From an uncultured Flavobacteriales bacterium (lineage in GTDB: Bacteria > Bacteroidota > Bacteroidia > Flavobacteriales_D > Sanyastnellaceae), in the NCBI GenBank assembly GCA_938085425.1, contig CALKGQ010000007.1, forward strand, positions 56,090 through 120,089: 64,000 nt of DNA. Direction: 5' to 3'. Under the pieces are notes generated by a model. It saw nothing but the letters and a program-made list of their open reading frames with translations. It made no database searches and was not told the origin of the DNA. Shown in pieces: positions 41,355 to 50,138 of the stretch; position 1 is the stretch's first letter; the number at the start of each line of letters is the position of its first letter. The position numbers were made by a program, and so were the translations under genes.

Positions 41355-42430
41355 CACCGCGAGGAACCATTCATTTGGGGGGCCAAAGGTGGCCAGCTTC
41401 GGCCATTGGCGCGACCGAATTCAATCGCACACAAGCGAGAAGAGCGCCATGGCTGAAGGAGGTGGCAGACGTTTGGCAACGCTGGCAGAAGGGCGACGAA
41501 CCCGGGATGAGGGTGACCACTTCCGGCACCACTGGGGCGCCCCGTCTGGTAGAACATTCGCGCAAGGCGGTGCTTTCGAGTGTGAACGACACGCTGTCCC
41601 ATTTTGAATTGGGCGAAGGCACCCAAGCTGTTCTTGCCCTGCCCGCCTCCTTTGTGGCAGGACAAGCCATGCTGATTCGCGCACTCGTTGGGGGTTGGAA
41701 CTTGACCTTGACCCCTCCTTCTTCCGAACCGACATGGCAGGGGCCGTTCGATTTTGTGGCGCTCACGCCCCACCAAGCCCAAGGCTGGATCGACCGAGGC
41801 GAAGGGAGTGCGGGCATTCTGCTTTTGGGCGGTGGACCTGTCGGCCTCCCCTTGCTACGTGCCTTGCTCGCAAATCCACGCGTGGGGGAAATTTGGGAGG
41901 GCTATGGAAGCAGCGAAACGTTGACCCATGTCGCCCTTCGCCACCTTCGCGAAGAGGCAGACTTGAATGCCCCCTTTCTGCCCTTGCCTTCTGTGTCCAT
42001 GAAACTCAACGAAGTTGGCTGCATGGTGGTGCATGCCCCGTCGAGGGAAGTGCATGCCCACGCCACCCAAGATTGCTTTGGAGCTCATCCTGACGGTGGC
42101 TGGCGTTGGCTTGGACGAAACGACGACGTCATCAACACAGGTGGGGTGCTGGTGCACCCATCCACGATCGAGCAAGCCTTTGGGGCCATTTGCGAGCCTT
42201 GGGTCACAGACTGGGTGGCCTATGGAAGGCCCGACGACACCCTTGGTCAGGCATTGGTGTTGCGCGTTCAAGGGTCCCTTCCCCAAAGTGTCCATGCGGC
42301 CGATGTGGCGTCGTCTTGGCGGTCTCAATTGAAGGATCTCGTTGGCACGGCAAAGGCACCGCGCCATGTGGAGTGGGGAAAGATCCCAAGAAACAAGCAT
42401 GGCAAGGCGTTGAGACGAGATTTGTCCTGA
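41327..42430 (+). CDS. menE: o-Succinylbenzoate-CoA ligase
   Basis: This 367-residue AMP-binding enzyme has the P-loop [19 protein letters not shown], the motif [14 protein letters not shown], the Asp region [18 protein letters not shown], and the C-terminal lysine in [14 protein letters not shown]. It activates OSB with CoA. It is shorter than the ~450 residues of typical MenE, as in other Bacteroidota. menB was not found in the window. Confidence 0.92.
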   Translation: MRRKPPRLLTPRGTIHLGGQRWPASAIGATEFNRTQARRAPWLKEVADVWQRWQKGDEPGMRVTTSGTTGAPRLVEHSRKAVLSSVNDTLSHFELGEGTQAVLALPASFVAGQAMLIRALVGGWNLTLTPPSSEPTWQGPFDFVALTPHQAQGWIDRGEGSAGILLLGGGPVGLPLLRALLANPRVGEIWEGYGSSETLTHVALRHLREEADLNAPFLPLPSVSMKLNEVGCMVVHAPSREVHAHATQDCFGAHPDGGWRWLGRNDDVINTGGVLVHPSTIEQAFGAICEPWVTDWVAYGRPDDTLGQALVLRVQGSLPQSVHAADVASSWRSQLKDLVGTAKAPRHVEWGKIPRNKHGKALRRDLS

Positions 42431-42440
42431 ACTTGGTCCC

Positions 42441-43046
42441 ATGACCTCCGACGCTCTTCCCACCCTGGTGTTTGCCACACACAACCCCAACAAAGTCCGC
42501 GAATTGCAGGAAATGCTGGGGGACCGCTATCGGCTTCGAAGCTTGACCGACATCGGTTGCCACGAAGACATCGTGGAAGATGCAGCCACCCTTGAAGGCA
42601 ACGCTCGGCTCAAGGCCCAGCATGTCGTGAACCACTACGGTTTGGATTGCTTTGCAGACGACACTGGACTGGAGGTGGATGCACTGGGGGGCGCACCAGG
42701 GGTGTTCAGCGCGAGATACGCTGGCACCCATGGGGACGCTGAAGCCAACATGAACAAGTTGTTGTCCGAGCTTGAACGCGTCGGCGCGGCAACACCAGAA
42801 GCAAGATCCGCACAATTCCGCACCGCCATCTGCCTGATGCAAAACGGCGTTGAACAGCGGTTCGAAGGCCTCTGCAAAGGAACCATCGCCCTGGAGCGCT
42901 CCGGAGCGGAAGGGTTTGGGTACGACCCCATCTTTACCCCTGAAGGCATTGGCCAAACCTTTGCTGAAATGGACGCCAACGCCAAAAATGCCATCAGTCA
43001 TCGTGGACGGGCGGTGAGGGCAATGGTCGACAGGTTGCGCACATGA
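42441..43046 (+). CDS. rdgB: XTP/dITP pyrophosphatase (HAM1/RdgB family)
   Basis: This 201-residue protein has the family motifs [38 protein letters not shown] and [10 protein letters not shown]. It hydrolyses non-canonical purine NTPs such as ITP and XTP. It lies 10 bp after menE, so it may be cotranscribed with the men genes. Confidence 0.95.
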   Translation: MTSDALPTLVFATHNPNKVRELQEMLGDRYRLRSLTDIGCHEDIVEDAATLEGNARLKAQHVVNHYGLDCFADDTGLEVDALGGAPGVFSARYAGTHGDAEANMNKLLSELERVGAATPEARSAQFRTAICLMQNGVEQRFEGLCKGTIALERSGAEGFGYDPIFTPEGIGQTFAEMDANAKNAISHRGRAVRAMVDRLRT

Positions 43047-43130
43047 TTGTGGAAAAGCCCCTTGATTTCTTCCTGTTTTTGGGTCTTGCAGGCGACAAGA
43101 GTCGTTCGTAGAGATTGCATCTTTGGGGAG

Positions 43131-44084
43131 ATGAATTATCTCGACTTCGAAGAACCGATCAAGACGTTGCGTGAGCAACTCGAGCAGGCAAGGGAGATCC
43201 AGGACAAAAATGACCTGGACATGACCACCACCATAGAAGAGTTGGAGGTCAAGATTGAAGAAGTCTCCAAAGAGATTTTTGGCAAGCTCACCCCTTGGCA
43301 ACGCGTTCAAGTGAGCCGCCATCCCGACCGGCCCTACACCTTGGACTACATCGAGGCCCTGACCGAAGGGAACTTCTTGGAACTTCATGGGGACCGAACG
43401 GTGAAGGACGACAAAGCGATGGTTGGAGGGCTCGGTGAGCTGGAGGGAAGACCTGTGATGTTCATTGGACAACAGAAAGGCATCAACACCAAGATGCGTC
43501 AGTACCGCAATTTTGGGATGGCCAATCCGGAGGGATATAGAAAGGCCTTGCGCTTGATGAAACTGGCGGAAAAATTCAATCGGCCCGTCGTGACCTTGAT
43601 CGACACCCCAGGTGCTTATCCCGGCTTGGAGGCTGAAGAGCGAGGACAAGGCGAAGCCATCGCAAGAAACCTTCTTGAAATGTGCCAGCTCCGGGTGCCC
43701 ATCATTTGCATCGTCATCGGAGAAGGTGCTTCAGGCGGTGCATTGGGAATTGGGATCGGGGACAAAGTGTTCATGATGGAAAACACCTGGTACAGCGTGA
43801 TCAGTCCTGAATCCTGCTCCAGCATTCTTTGGCGGTCCTGGGACTACAAGAAACAAGCCGCCGAAGCCCTCAAGCTCACAGGCGACGACATGAAAGGACT
43901 AGGGTTGGTCGACGACATCGTGCCTGAACCCTTGGGGGGCGCCCACGCCAACCGAGAGGCCACCTTCCAAACCGTCAAAGACGTCCTCATTTCTGAACTC
44001 GATAAACTTCAAAAACTCAATCCTGACAAAAGGGTCAACAACCGTCTTCGTAAGTTCTCCAACATGGGGGTCGTCGCCGGTTAA
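43131..44084 (+). CDS. accA: Acetyl-CoA carboxylase carboxyltransferase subunit alpha
   Basis: This 317-residue protein has a helical N-terminus ([20 protein letters not shown]) and the carboxyltransferase core with [43 protein letters not shown] and [15 protein letters not shown]. It transfers carboxylate from biotin to acetyl-CoA in fatty acid synthesis. The ATG at 43131 is preceded by GGGGAG. The 84 bp before it includes CATCTTTG (43118-43125), one base off the TAnnTTTG consensus. Confidence 0.96.
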   Translation: MNYLDFEEPIKTLREQLEQAREIQDKNDLDMTTTIEELEVKIEEVSKEIFGKLTPWQRVQVSRHPDRPYTLDYIEALTEGNFLELHGDRTVKDDKAMVGGLGELEGRPVMFIGQQKGINTKMRQYRNFGMANPEGYRKALRLMKLAEKFNRPVVTLIDTPGAYPGLEAEERGQGEAIARNLLEMCQLRVPIICIVIGEGASGGALGIGIGDKVFMMENTWYSVISPESCSSILWRSWDYKKQAAEALKLTGDDMKGLGLVDDIVPEPLGGAHANREATFQTVKDVLISELDKLQKLNPDKRVNNRLRKFSNMGVVAG

Positions 44085-44103
44085 TTTCTGTCCCTGAGTT
44101 GGT

Positions 44104-44111
44104 TACTTTTG
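44104..44111 (+). promoter_or_regulatory. Candidate -7 box of the OmpA/TPR lipoprotein gene (TACTTTTG)
   Basis: TACTTTTG matches TAnnTTTG and ends 20 nt before the ATG at 44132, in the 47-bp gap after accA. No clear -33 element was found. Confidence 0.4.
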
Positions 44112-44131
44112 CCCTGAATTCACAACAAAGC

Positions 44132-45814
44132 ATGCGTATTTTAACTACCCTTCTGGCCGCTGTGCTCCTCGCAGGATGCAGTCTGCCCAAAATGATCAAA
44201 ACGATCGAGGACGTGAAACTCGAAGTGAACCCCTCCCCTGTGGTTTTGCAGGGAGACGAGGTCACAATCGACATCACTGGGAACTTCCCTCCCAAGTACT
44301 TCGCCAAAAAGGTCACCGTCGAAGCCACGCCAGTCCTCGTTTGGGACGGAGGCGAGGCCGCGTTTGAAACCGTCAAATTCCAAGGTATTGATGCGGCCGG
44401 CAACGGCACCGTCGTCAGCTGGGAAAACGGCAAGTCCATCAGCTACATGGCCAAAGTGCCATACGAAGCAGCCATGAAGGACAACGCCCGCTTGGAGCTC
44501 CGCATGTCCGGTGCCCAAGGTGACAAAACAGGGGACTTCCCTGCAGTGGAGTTGTCGCTCGGCGTGATGGCCACTCAAGATTTGGTGCAACCCGACGAGC
44601 AATTCGTCATCGCACCCGACAACTTCCAGCGCGTCATGACTTATGTGCAAGATTTGACCTTCAATTACAACTACCAGAGCAGCGCGGTCAAACGTGCAGA
44701 GTACAACGATGAAGATTGGAAGGCTGCCAAAGATTTGATGGCTTTGGCTGCTTCAGCTGACAGCGTGAACGTCGTGGGTGTAGCCACTTCATCTTACGCA
44801 TCACCAGAGGGAGAAATCAACTTGAACGAAGACTTGGCCATGAAGCGTGCCAACTCTGCCAACAAGGCGGTCAGCCGTGAATTGGCCAGAAAGAAAATCG
44901 ATCTGGACGAAGCCGCATTGCGCGCCATGCCCAAAGGCGAGGACTGGGAAGGATTCAAAAAAGCCATGCGCGCCTCAGAGATTGCCGACAAAGATTTGAT
45001 TTTGCGTGTTCTCGAGATGTACAGCGACAAAAACAAGCGCGAGGAGGAAATCAAGAACATCGCAAAGACCTACAGCGAGATCGAGGAACGCATCCTCCCT
45101 GATTTGCGTCGCTCCCAAGTCGCCATCACCTACACCGTAAGTGGGTACACCGACGAGGAGCTCGTGGACATGAGCAAGAACAATGCGGACATGTTGACGG
45201 TCGAGGAACTCCTCTTCGCAGCCACTTTGTTTGACGACTTGAACGACCAGTTGGAAGTTTACCAAAACACCACCCGCGTGCATGCCGATGACTTCCGTGG
45301 ACACAACAACGTTGGGGTGACATTGATGGCCATGGGCCGCATGAAGCAGGCAGGCGACGCATTTGGCGCAGCCCAAACGCTGAACTCAGGCAACGGCACT
45401 GTCCAAAACAACGTGGGGGCATTGGCCCGTCAAAACGGCGACATGGACGCGGCAGAGACAGCCTATGGCAAAGCAAGTGGAAGTCCGGAATTGAGCTACA
45501 ACAAAGGCGTGCTTGCCATCGCCCAAGGCAACTACGGTCGGGCCATCTCCAGCATGGGGAACAACACCACCTTGAACCTGGCCCTTGCCAAAATATTGAA
45601 CGACGACGCCAATGGCGCCCGCACGACCCTCGAAAACTCTGGAGACGACAGTGCCATGGCCAGCTACTTGCTTGCCATCTGCGCAGCGCGTTTGAAAGAC
45701 AACGCAGGTGTCAAGAAGAACATCGACGCCGCTTTGGCAAAAGATCCTACCCTTCGGGCACGCGCCCAGAACGACTTGGAATTCCGCAACCACAAGGCGG
45801 CATTGGGCATGTGA
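44132..45814 (+). CDS. TPR lipoprotein with OmpA-like segment
   Basis: This 560-residue protein has a lipoprotein signal with lipobox LLAGC (Cys 16 of MRILTTLLAAVLLAGC). A beta-rich N-domain (about 25-170) follows. The central segment has SSYASPEGEINLNEDLAMKRANSA, resembling the OmpA C-terminal (N..L..RA) peptidoglycan-binding motif. TPR repeats occupy about residues 370-520. It matches a conserved Bacteroidota periplasmic/outer-membrane family of unknown function. It is followed by a strong terminator and stands apart from accA by 47 bp. Confidence 0.8.
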   Translation: MRILTTLLAAVLLAGCSLPKMIKTIEDVKLEVNPSPVVLQGDEVTIDITGNFPPKYFAKKVTVEATPVLVWDGGEAAFETVKFQGIDAAGNGTVVSWENGKSISYMAKVPYEAAMKDNARLELRMSGAQGDKTGDFPAVELSLGVMATQDLVQPDEQFVIAPDNFQRVMTYVQDLTFNYNYQSSAVKRAEYNDEDWKAAKDLMALAASADSVNVVGVATSSYASPEGEINLNEDLAMKRANSANKAVSRELARKKIDLDEAALRAMPKGEDWEGFKKAMRASEIADKDLILRVLEMYSDKNKREEEIKNIAKTYSEIEERILPDLRRSQVAITYTVSGYTDEELVDMSKNNADMLTVEELLFAATLFDDLNDQLEVYQNTTRVHADDFRGHNNVGVTLMAMGRMKQAGDAFGAAQTLNSGNGTVQNNVGALARQNGDMDAAETAYGKASGSPELSYNKGVLAIAQGNYGRAISSMGNNTTLNLALAKILNDDANGARTTLENSGDDSAMASYLLAICAARLKDNAGVKKNIDAALAKDPTLRARAQNDLEFRNHKAALGM

Positions 45815-45833
45815 TTTCAGCCCTTCCACACTG

Positions 45834-45867
45834 AAAAAGCCCCATCGTCAAGGTGGGGCTTTTTTTG
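45834..45867 (+). terminator. Intrinsic terminator after the TPR lipoprotein
   Basis: AAAAAGCCCCA (45834-45844) pairs with TGGGGCTTTTT (45854-45864) around a 9-nt loop and ends with T's. It faces the convergent methyltransferase gene, whose stop is at 45905. Confidence 0.85.
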
Positions 45868-45904
45868 TGCCTTGCTCCTTGACCAAGGTTTGACGAATGT
45901 TGTG

Positions 45905-46438
45905 CTAGGCCTTGTGGCGGAGATGCAATGCAGCTTGCCAAAGCACGATGCCAGCGCACACGCTGACATTGATGCTCTGCTTGACGCCATATTGCGGCAT
46001 TTCAATCGCCGCATCGCACACCGCCATCACCTCCGGTGAAACGCCTCTTACCTCGTTGCCAAGCACAAGTGCCCAGCGTTCTGAGGGACCTGGTGCCCAA
46101 TCGTTCAATGCGACGCTGTGCTCTGCTTGCTCAATGGCCGCGACTTTCCAGCCATGGCGTTGAAGCTCCTGAACCGCCTCCAAGGCAGAACCGTAAGAAC
46201 GCCAAGGCACATGGTCACTTGCGCCCAATGCACTTTTCAAAATGTCCCGGTGGGGCGGGTGGCAGGTGATGCCACATAGGTCCAATCCGTCAATTCGGAA
46301 AGCATCTCCCGACCGGAAACATGCACCTACGTTTTGGCCACTTCGAAGGTTGTCGAGCACCAAACGAACTGGAAGTCCCGGGGCTTGGGCATATCCTTCA
46401 GCATCGATGCGCTCTCCTTGTTTGACCACCCCCGACAC
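45905..46438 (-). CDS. SpoU/TrmH-family RNA 2'-O-methyltransferase
   Basis: This ~177-residue protein has the three SPOUT motifs: NLRSGQNVGACFRSGDAF, ALVLGNEVRGVSPEV and MPQYGVKQSINVSVCAGIVL, which form the trefoil-knot SAM site. The substrate (tRNA or rRNA) is not determined. The start is a GTG at 46438 (or 46429); no ATG is available after the sppA stop at 46443, so it directly follows sppA on the same strand. Confidence 0.85.
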   Translation of the reverse strand: MSGVVKQGERIDAEGYAQAPGLPVRLVLDNLRSGQNVGACFRSGDAFRIDGLDLCGITCHPPHRDILKSALGASDHVPWRSYGSALEAVQELQRHGWKVAAIEQAEHSVALNDWAPGPSERWALVLGNEVRGVSPEVMAVCDAAIEMPQYGVKQSINVSVCAGIVLWQAALHLRHKA

Positions 46439-46442
46439 GTCC

Positions 46443-48326
46443 TCAGTGGATGTGCAGCGTGTAGGGCATCCGGGCTTGGATGGGATCTCCTGATTCCACC
46501 ATGCGACGCACCTGCCAAAGCTCTTGCAACAAATCGGGATCGACCCCGGTGAAGCCCAGGGCTTGCAAGCCCATTTCTGCACCCGTCAAATCTGCCACGA
46601 AGCTCTCGAACGGATCGGTTGCCTCGGGCAAGGCCACGCGGTCAATGTCCTCAGGGGCAATCTCTGCGAGGAACGCCGCGTGCTCCACAGCATCCTCCAA
46701 ATCCCCCAATTCATCCACCAAGCCAGCTTCCAAGGCATCCAAACCGGTCCACACGCGCCCACGTGCCACCTGTTCCACCGCCTCTTTTGTCATGCCACGA
46801 CCTTCCGCCACCCTCGACGTGAACGCCTCGTACACATCGGTCACACTCTCGTTGATGGCGGCGAGGGTCACATCGTCTGGGGCAAACATGCCATCCGGCT
46901 GTCCGGCGTGATCGTGCAACGCCACCTCGTCAAACGAGATGCCCACGTGCTTTTCCAACATGCCTCCCAAATTGGGGATCATGCCAAAGACGCCAATGGA
47001 TCCGGTGATGGTGGTGGGGTTGGCATAGATGCGGTCTGCGGCGCAACTGATGTAGTAGCCACCCGATGCTGCGAGGTCGCTCATGCTGACCACAAACGGC
47101 TTGCCTGCCTCCTTCAACAAAATGGTTTCTCGCCAAATCACATCGCTCGCCAAGGCACTGCCTCCAGGAGAGTTGACGCGGAGCACCACTGCCTCAACAT
47201 CGTCGGCTTCTCTCGCCTGACGCAGGGCCTCTGACACTGTTTCAGAGCCAATGGTGGCTGCGTCTCCTTGTCCGCTTTCAATGGCACCAACGGCATAGAT
47301 CACGGCCACATTGCCCCCAAGTTCCTCCCCCTCCTCTTCGTCATCCTCCTCATCTTCTGCGCTCTCCAAGATTTGGGCCAAGGCGTCCATGCCACCCAAA
47401 AAGCGCTCTTCCAAGGTGTACTCTCCGAGAGAAATGAATTCTGGCGATTCCCCTTCCAATTTCTCAGTGAGCACAGTGGTCAATTCATCTTCGTACAAGA
47501 GGCCATCGACCAACCCCGCCTCCAATGCGTCCTGCGGTCCGCGAATGGTCAAGTCATTGGCCAAGTCGTCAAGTGTGCCCTCAGGCAACCCACGAGACGC
47601 CTCCACATCCTGGGCCATGTCTTGCCAGAAACCTTCGAGCAATGCCATGGTCTGTTCGCGGTTTTCTGCGCTAAACCCCTTTCTAAAAAAGGGTTCCACT
47701 GCACTCTTGTACTTGTTGTTGGGCCCTCGGACCACGGTAACACTGATGCCCAACTTCTCCAGCATTCCAGGGTAAAACATGCTTTGGGACCGCAGGCCGC
47801 TTAGGGCCATGCCTCCTTGTGGATGCAGGTACACCTCATCGGCCGCAGAATTGAAATGCAAAGCCCTTTGGCTCATGGTCTCGCTCCATGCCACGACAAA
47901 CTTTCCGCTGTCCCTCAATACGCCCAATCCAGCCCTCAAGTCCTCCATCATGCTTGGCATGACGGAGACATCGGCCACATTCAGCAACACACCATCGATT
48001 TGATCATCACCTGCCGCGCGGTCAAATGCGTCCAAAATTTGGTTCAAGCCCATTTGCACATTGGGCTCCAAACCTCCTCCAAGGCTGAAGGCGAAAGGCA
48101 AGTCGTTGCCTCCCCGCTCCACGATGCCCGAAGACAACGTGACCTTGAGAATGTTGGCATCCTCCAACTCCAAGTTGGGACCAGCGGAATCCTCGATGTC
48201 GGAGAACGCCCCGACCAATCCACCGACAAGCACCCCCACAAAAATGAAAATGAGAACTGTTCCTGCAACAAGGAGACCTAGCGTGGACCCTATGGCCGAG
48301 CTGATGATGTTTTTTCCAAATGACAT
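46443..48326 (-). CDS. sppA: Signal peptide peptidase SppA (67K type)
   Basis: This 627-residue serine protease has one N-terminal membrane helix (about residues 10-38) and two tandem ClpP-like domains. The first has the general-base Lys region NNKYKSAVEPFF. The second has SPGGSALASDVIWRE and the nucleophile region SDLAASGGYYISCAADRI. It degrades signal peptides at the inner membrane. A very acidic insertion (about residues 316-336, ESAEDEEDDEEEGEEL) links the domains. A TACTTTTG box ends 5 nt before the ATG. Confidence 0.93.
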   Translation of the reverse strand: MSFGKNIISSAIGSTLGLLVAGTVLIFIFVGVLVGGLVGAFSDIEDSAGPNLELEDANILKVTLSSGIVERGGNDLPFAFSLGGGLEPNVQMGLNQILDAFDRAAGDDQIDGVLLNVADVSVMPSMMEDLRAGLGVLRDSGKFVVAWSETMSQRALHFNSAADEVYLHPQGGMALSGLRSQSMFYPGMLEKLGISVTVVRGPNNKYKSAVEPFFRKGFSAENREQTMALLEGFWQDMAQDVEASRGLPEGTLDDLANDLTIRGPQDALEAGLVDGLLYEDELTTVLTEKLEGESPEFISLGEYTLEERFLGGMDALAQILESAEDEEDDEEEGEELGGNVAVIYAVGAIESGQGDAATIGSETVSEALRQAREADDVEAVVLRVNSPGGSALASDVIWRETILLKEAGKPFVVSMSDLAASGGYYISCAADRIYANPTTITGSIGVFGMIPNLGGMLEKHVGISFDEVALHDHAGQPDGMFAPDDVTLAAINESVTDVYEAFTSRVAEGRGMTKEAVEQVARGRVWTGLDALEAGLVDELGDLEDAVEHAAFLAEIAPEDIDRVALPEATDPFESFVADLTGAEMGLQALGFTGVDPDLLQELWQVRRMVESGDPIQARMPYTLHIH

Positions 48327-48331
48327 GAGGA

Positions 48332-48339
48332 CAAAAGTA
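48332..48339 (-). promoter_or_regulatory. Candidate -7 box of sppA (TACTTTTG)
   Basis: The minus strand reads TACTTTTG and then 5 nt before the sppA ATG at 48326, so the transcript would be leaderless. The divergent folK starts 50 bp away; TACCTTTC (48362-48369), a near match 6 nt before its ATG, may serve it. Confidence 0.5.
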
Positions 48340-48375
48340 AGACCCTCACGGCTTTGGCCATTACCTTTCTCCTCC

Positions 48376-48918
48376 ATGAATTTGCGCACCGTCTACATCG
48401 GGCTTGGGACCAATTTGGCGGACCGAGATGGTTGGCTCGACCGTGGACTCCAGTCGTTGGAGGAAACACTCGTGTCACGGCGTGCCGTGCAGCGCATGAA
48501 CCTTTCGCCACGTTACGAAACAGAGGCTTGGGGCATGCCAGAAGGCACCCCTGCGTTTCTCAACATGGTGGTGGGACTCGAAACGAAATTGCCTTTGCCA
48601 GAACTGCTGACAATCGTCCTGGACATCGAGAGGGCCCATGGAAGGGTCCGCGACGGACAAGCAGAAGGATACACCAACCGCACCTTGGACATGGACATCC
48701 TGTGCACCGACGACGGCGAGGCGTTTGAAGGCGAGGCCATCAATGGGTCCCAGGCCCTTCAAGTGCCTCATCCCAGAATGCTTCAAAGACGGTTTGTTCT
48801 CCAGCCTTTGCTCGATGTTGCACCTGAATTGCAGGTCCAAGGCCAATCCCTGCAGGCGGCACTGCAAGAATGCGCCCCAAAACCTGCGGTTCAATTGCAC
48901 CGGCCTGAAGTACCTTGA
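48376..48918 (+). CDS. folK: 2-amino-4-hydroxy-6-hydroxymethyldihydropteridine diphosphokinase
   Basis: This 180-residue HPPK starts MNLRTVYIGLGTNLADRDGW and has FLNMVVGLET and the pterin/Mg segment RDGQAEGYTNRTLDMDIL followed by VPHPRMLQRRFVLQPL. It transfers pyrophosphate in folate synthesis. The gene lies 4 bp before the deoxynucleoside kinase gene on the same strand. Confidence 0.93.
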   Translation: MNLRTVYIGLGTNLADRDGWLDRGLQSLEETLVSRRAVQRMNLSPRYETEAWGMPEGTPAFLNMVVGLETKLPLPELLTIVLDIERAHGRVRDGQAEGYTNRTLDMDILCTDDGEAFEGEAINGSQALQVPHPRMLQRRFVLQPLLDVAPELQVQGQSLQAALQECAPKPAVQLHRPEVP

Positions 48919-48922
48919 ACCC

Positions 48923-49558
48923 ATGTATTCAAGCATCGCCATCGAAGGCGGCATCGGCGCCGGAAAATCAACTTTGGCCACATGGCTGGCCCAAGACCTG
49001 GGGGCCGAATGCATGCTCGAACGCTTCGAAGAAAATCCTTTCCTCGAGAAGTTCTATGAGAACCCCGATGCCTACGGATTCAGCGTGGAGCTTTCCTTTT
49101 TGGCCGATCGTTACAAGCAGATGCAACAGGCCATTTTGGGGCGAAACCTCTTCAAACAGCGCTTGGTCTGCGATTATGCCTTTGCCAAGAGCCTGATTTT
49201 TGCCAAGGTGAACTTGCCCAAAGAAGAATTTGACTTGTTCAAGACGATGTTTCAGATGATGGCCAGCCAACTGCCATCTCCTGAAGTCATTGCAATCTTG
49301 GATCCAGGACGCGCACAACAGGAAGCCCAAATTTTGGCCCGTGGAAGATCCTATGAGCAGGCGCTTCCGGAAGGATACCTCGACCGCGTGGCCAAGGGGT
49401 ATGAACAACATTTCAAGCATGCGCGCGGATCGAGGGTGCTTTGGATCGACACGTCCGGGGTGGACTTCGTGGCCCGCCCCGAGGAAAAAATGGCCCTGCG
49501 CGACTTGATCCTGGCACCTCGCAAGCCCGGCGTGCACCGATTGGTTGCAGGATCTTGA
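48923..49558 (+). CDS. Deoxynucleoside kinase (dGK/dCK family)
   Basis: This 211-residue protein has the P-loop IAIEGGIGAGKSTLATWLA and the family segments ERFEENPFLEKFYENP, FLADRYKQMQQA and ILARGRSYEQAL, whose ERS/RS-type lid binds the phosphate donor. It phosphorylates deoxynucleosides for salvage; the substrate preference is unknown. It follows folK by 4 bp. Confidence 0.9.
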   Translation: MYSSIAIEGGIGAGKSTLATWLAQDLGAECMLERFEENPFLEKFYENPDAYGFSVELSFLADRYKQMQQAILGRNLFKQRLVCDYAFAKSLIFAKVNLPKEEFDLFKTMFQMMASQLPSPEVIAILDPGRAQQEAQILARGRSYEQALPEGYLDRVAKGYEQHFKHARGSRVLWIDTSGVDFVARPEEKMALRDLILAPRKPGVHRLVAGS

Positions 49559-49586
49559 CACTTCATCTCTGCCTTCACAACACAAC

Positions 49587-50138
49587 ATGCCACAACCCAC
49601 CCCTCCTTTCCAAGCGATCCCCAACGACATGGTCCACCTCGAAGGACTGCCTTCTTTGGCGGAAGACGCCTTGGCTTCGCTGGAGCCGTCTTACGGCAGG
49701 GCACGGGGGCTGGTGTTTGCCATTGGCACCCTTGGGTCCGGGATGGCTTGGCTGGCTCCTATGGTGGCCCTGACGTTTTGGGGAGACGGCGACCACCCGC
49801 CTTTGGGCGTTTGGTTGGGCCTGGGCACAGCTTGGGTCGTCCTCATGTCCCTGTGGGGCTTGGAAGAATGGAAAGGCTGGCCTGTCAGGGGGTATTTGGT
49901 TCGTGAGCACGATGTCATCTACAGGTCAGGGTGGTGGTCGAGGTCGTGGACGGCTGTCCCGTTTTCGCGCATCCAACACAGCGAAATCCAACAAGGTCCA
50001 TTGGGGAGGTGGCTGGGTTACTGCTCTTTGAAACTCTTCACCGCTGGAGGCTCAGGAGCCAATCTCGAAATTCCTGGACTGCATCCAGAAACCGCAAAGA
50101 ACATCCGACTTCTGCTGGAAAACCAAAACCATGGCTGA
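49587..50138 (+). CDS. Bacterial PH-domain membrane protein (YdbS-like)
   Basis: This 183-residue protein has two transmembrane helices (about residues 45-65 and 75-95) and a C-terminal bPH2 domain with LVREHDVIYRSGWWSRSWTA and VPFSRIQHSEIQQGPLGR. In B. subtilis and E. coli ydbS and ydbT form pairs of such proteins; function is unclear (YdbST can counter antimicrobial peptides in B. subtilis). The gene overlaps its partner by 8 bp. The ATG at 49587 follows the kinase stop by 28 bp. Confidence 0.82.
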   Translation: MPQPTPPFQAIPNDMVHLEGLPSLAEDALASLEPSYGRARGLVFAIGTLGSGMAWLAPMVALTFWGDGDHPPLGVWLGLGTAWVVLMSLWGLEEWKGWPVRGYLVREHDVIYRSGWWSRSWTAVPFSRIQHSEIQQGPLGRWLGYCSLKLFTAGGSGANLEIPGLHPETAKNIRLLLENQNHG

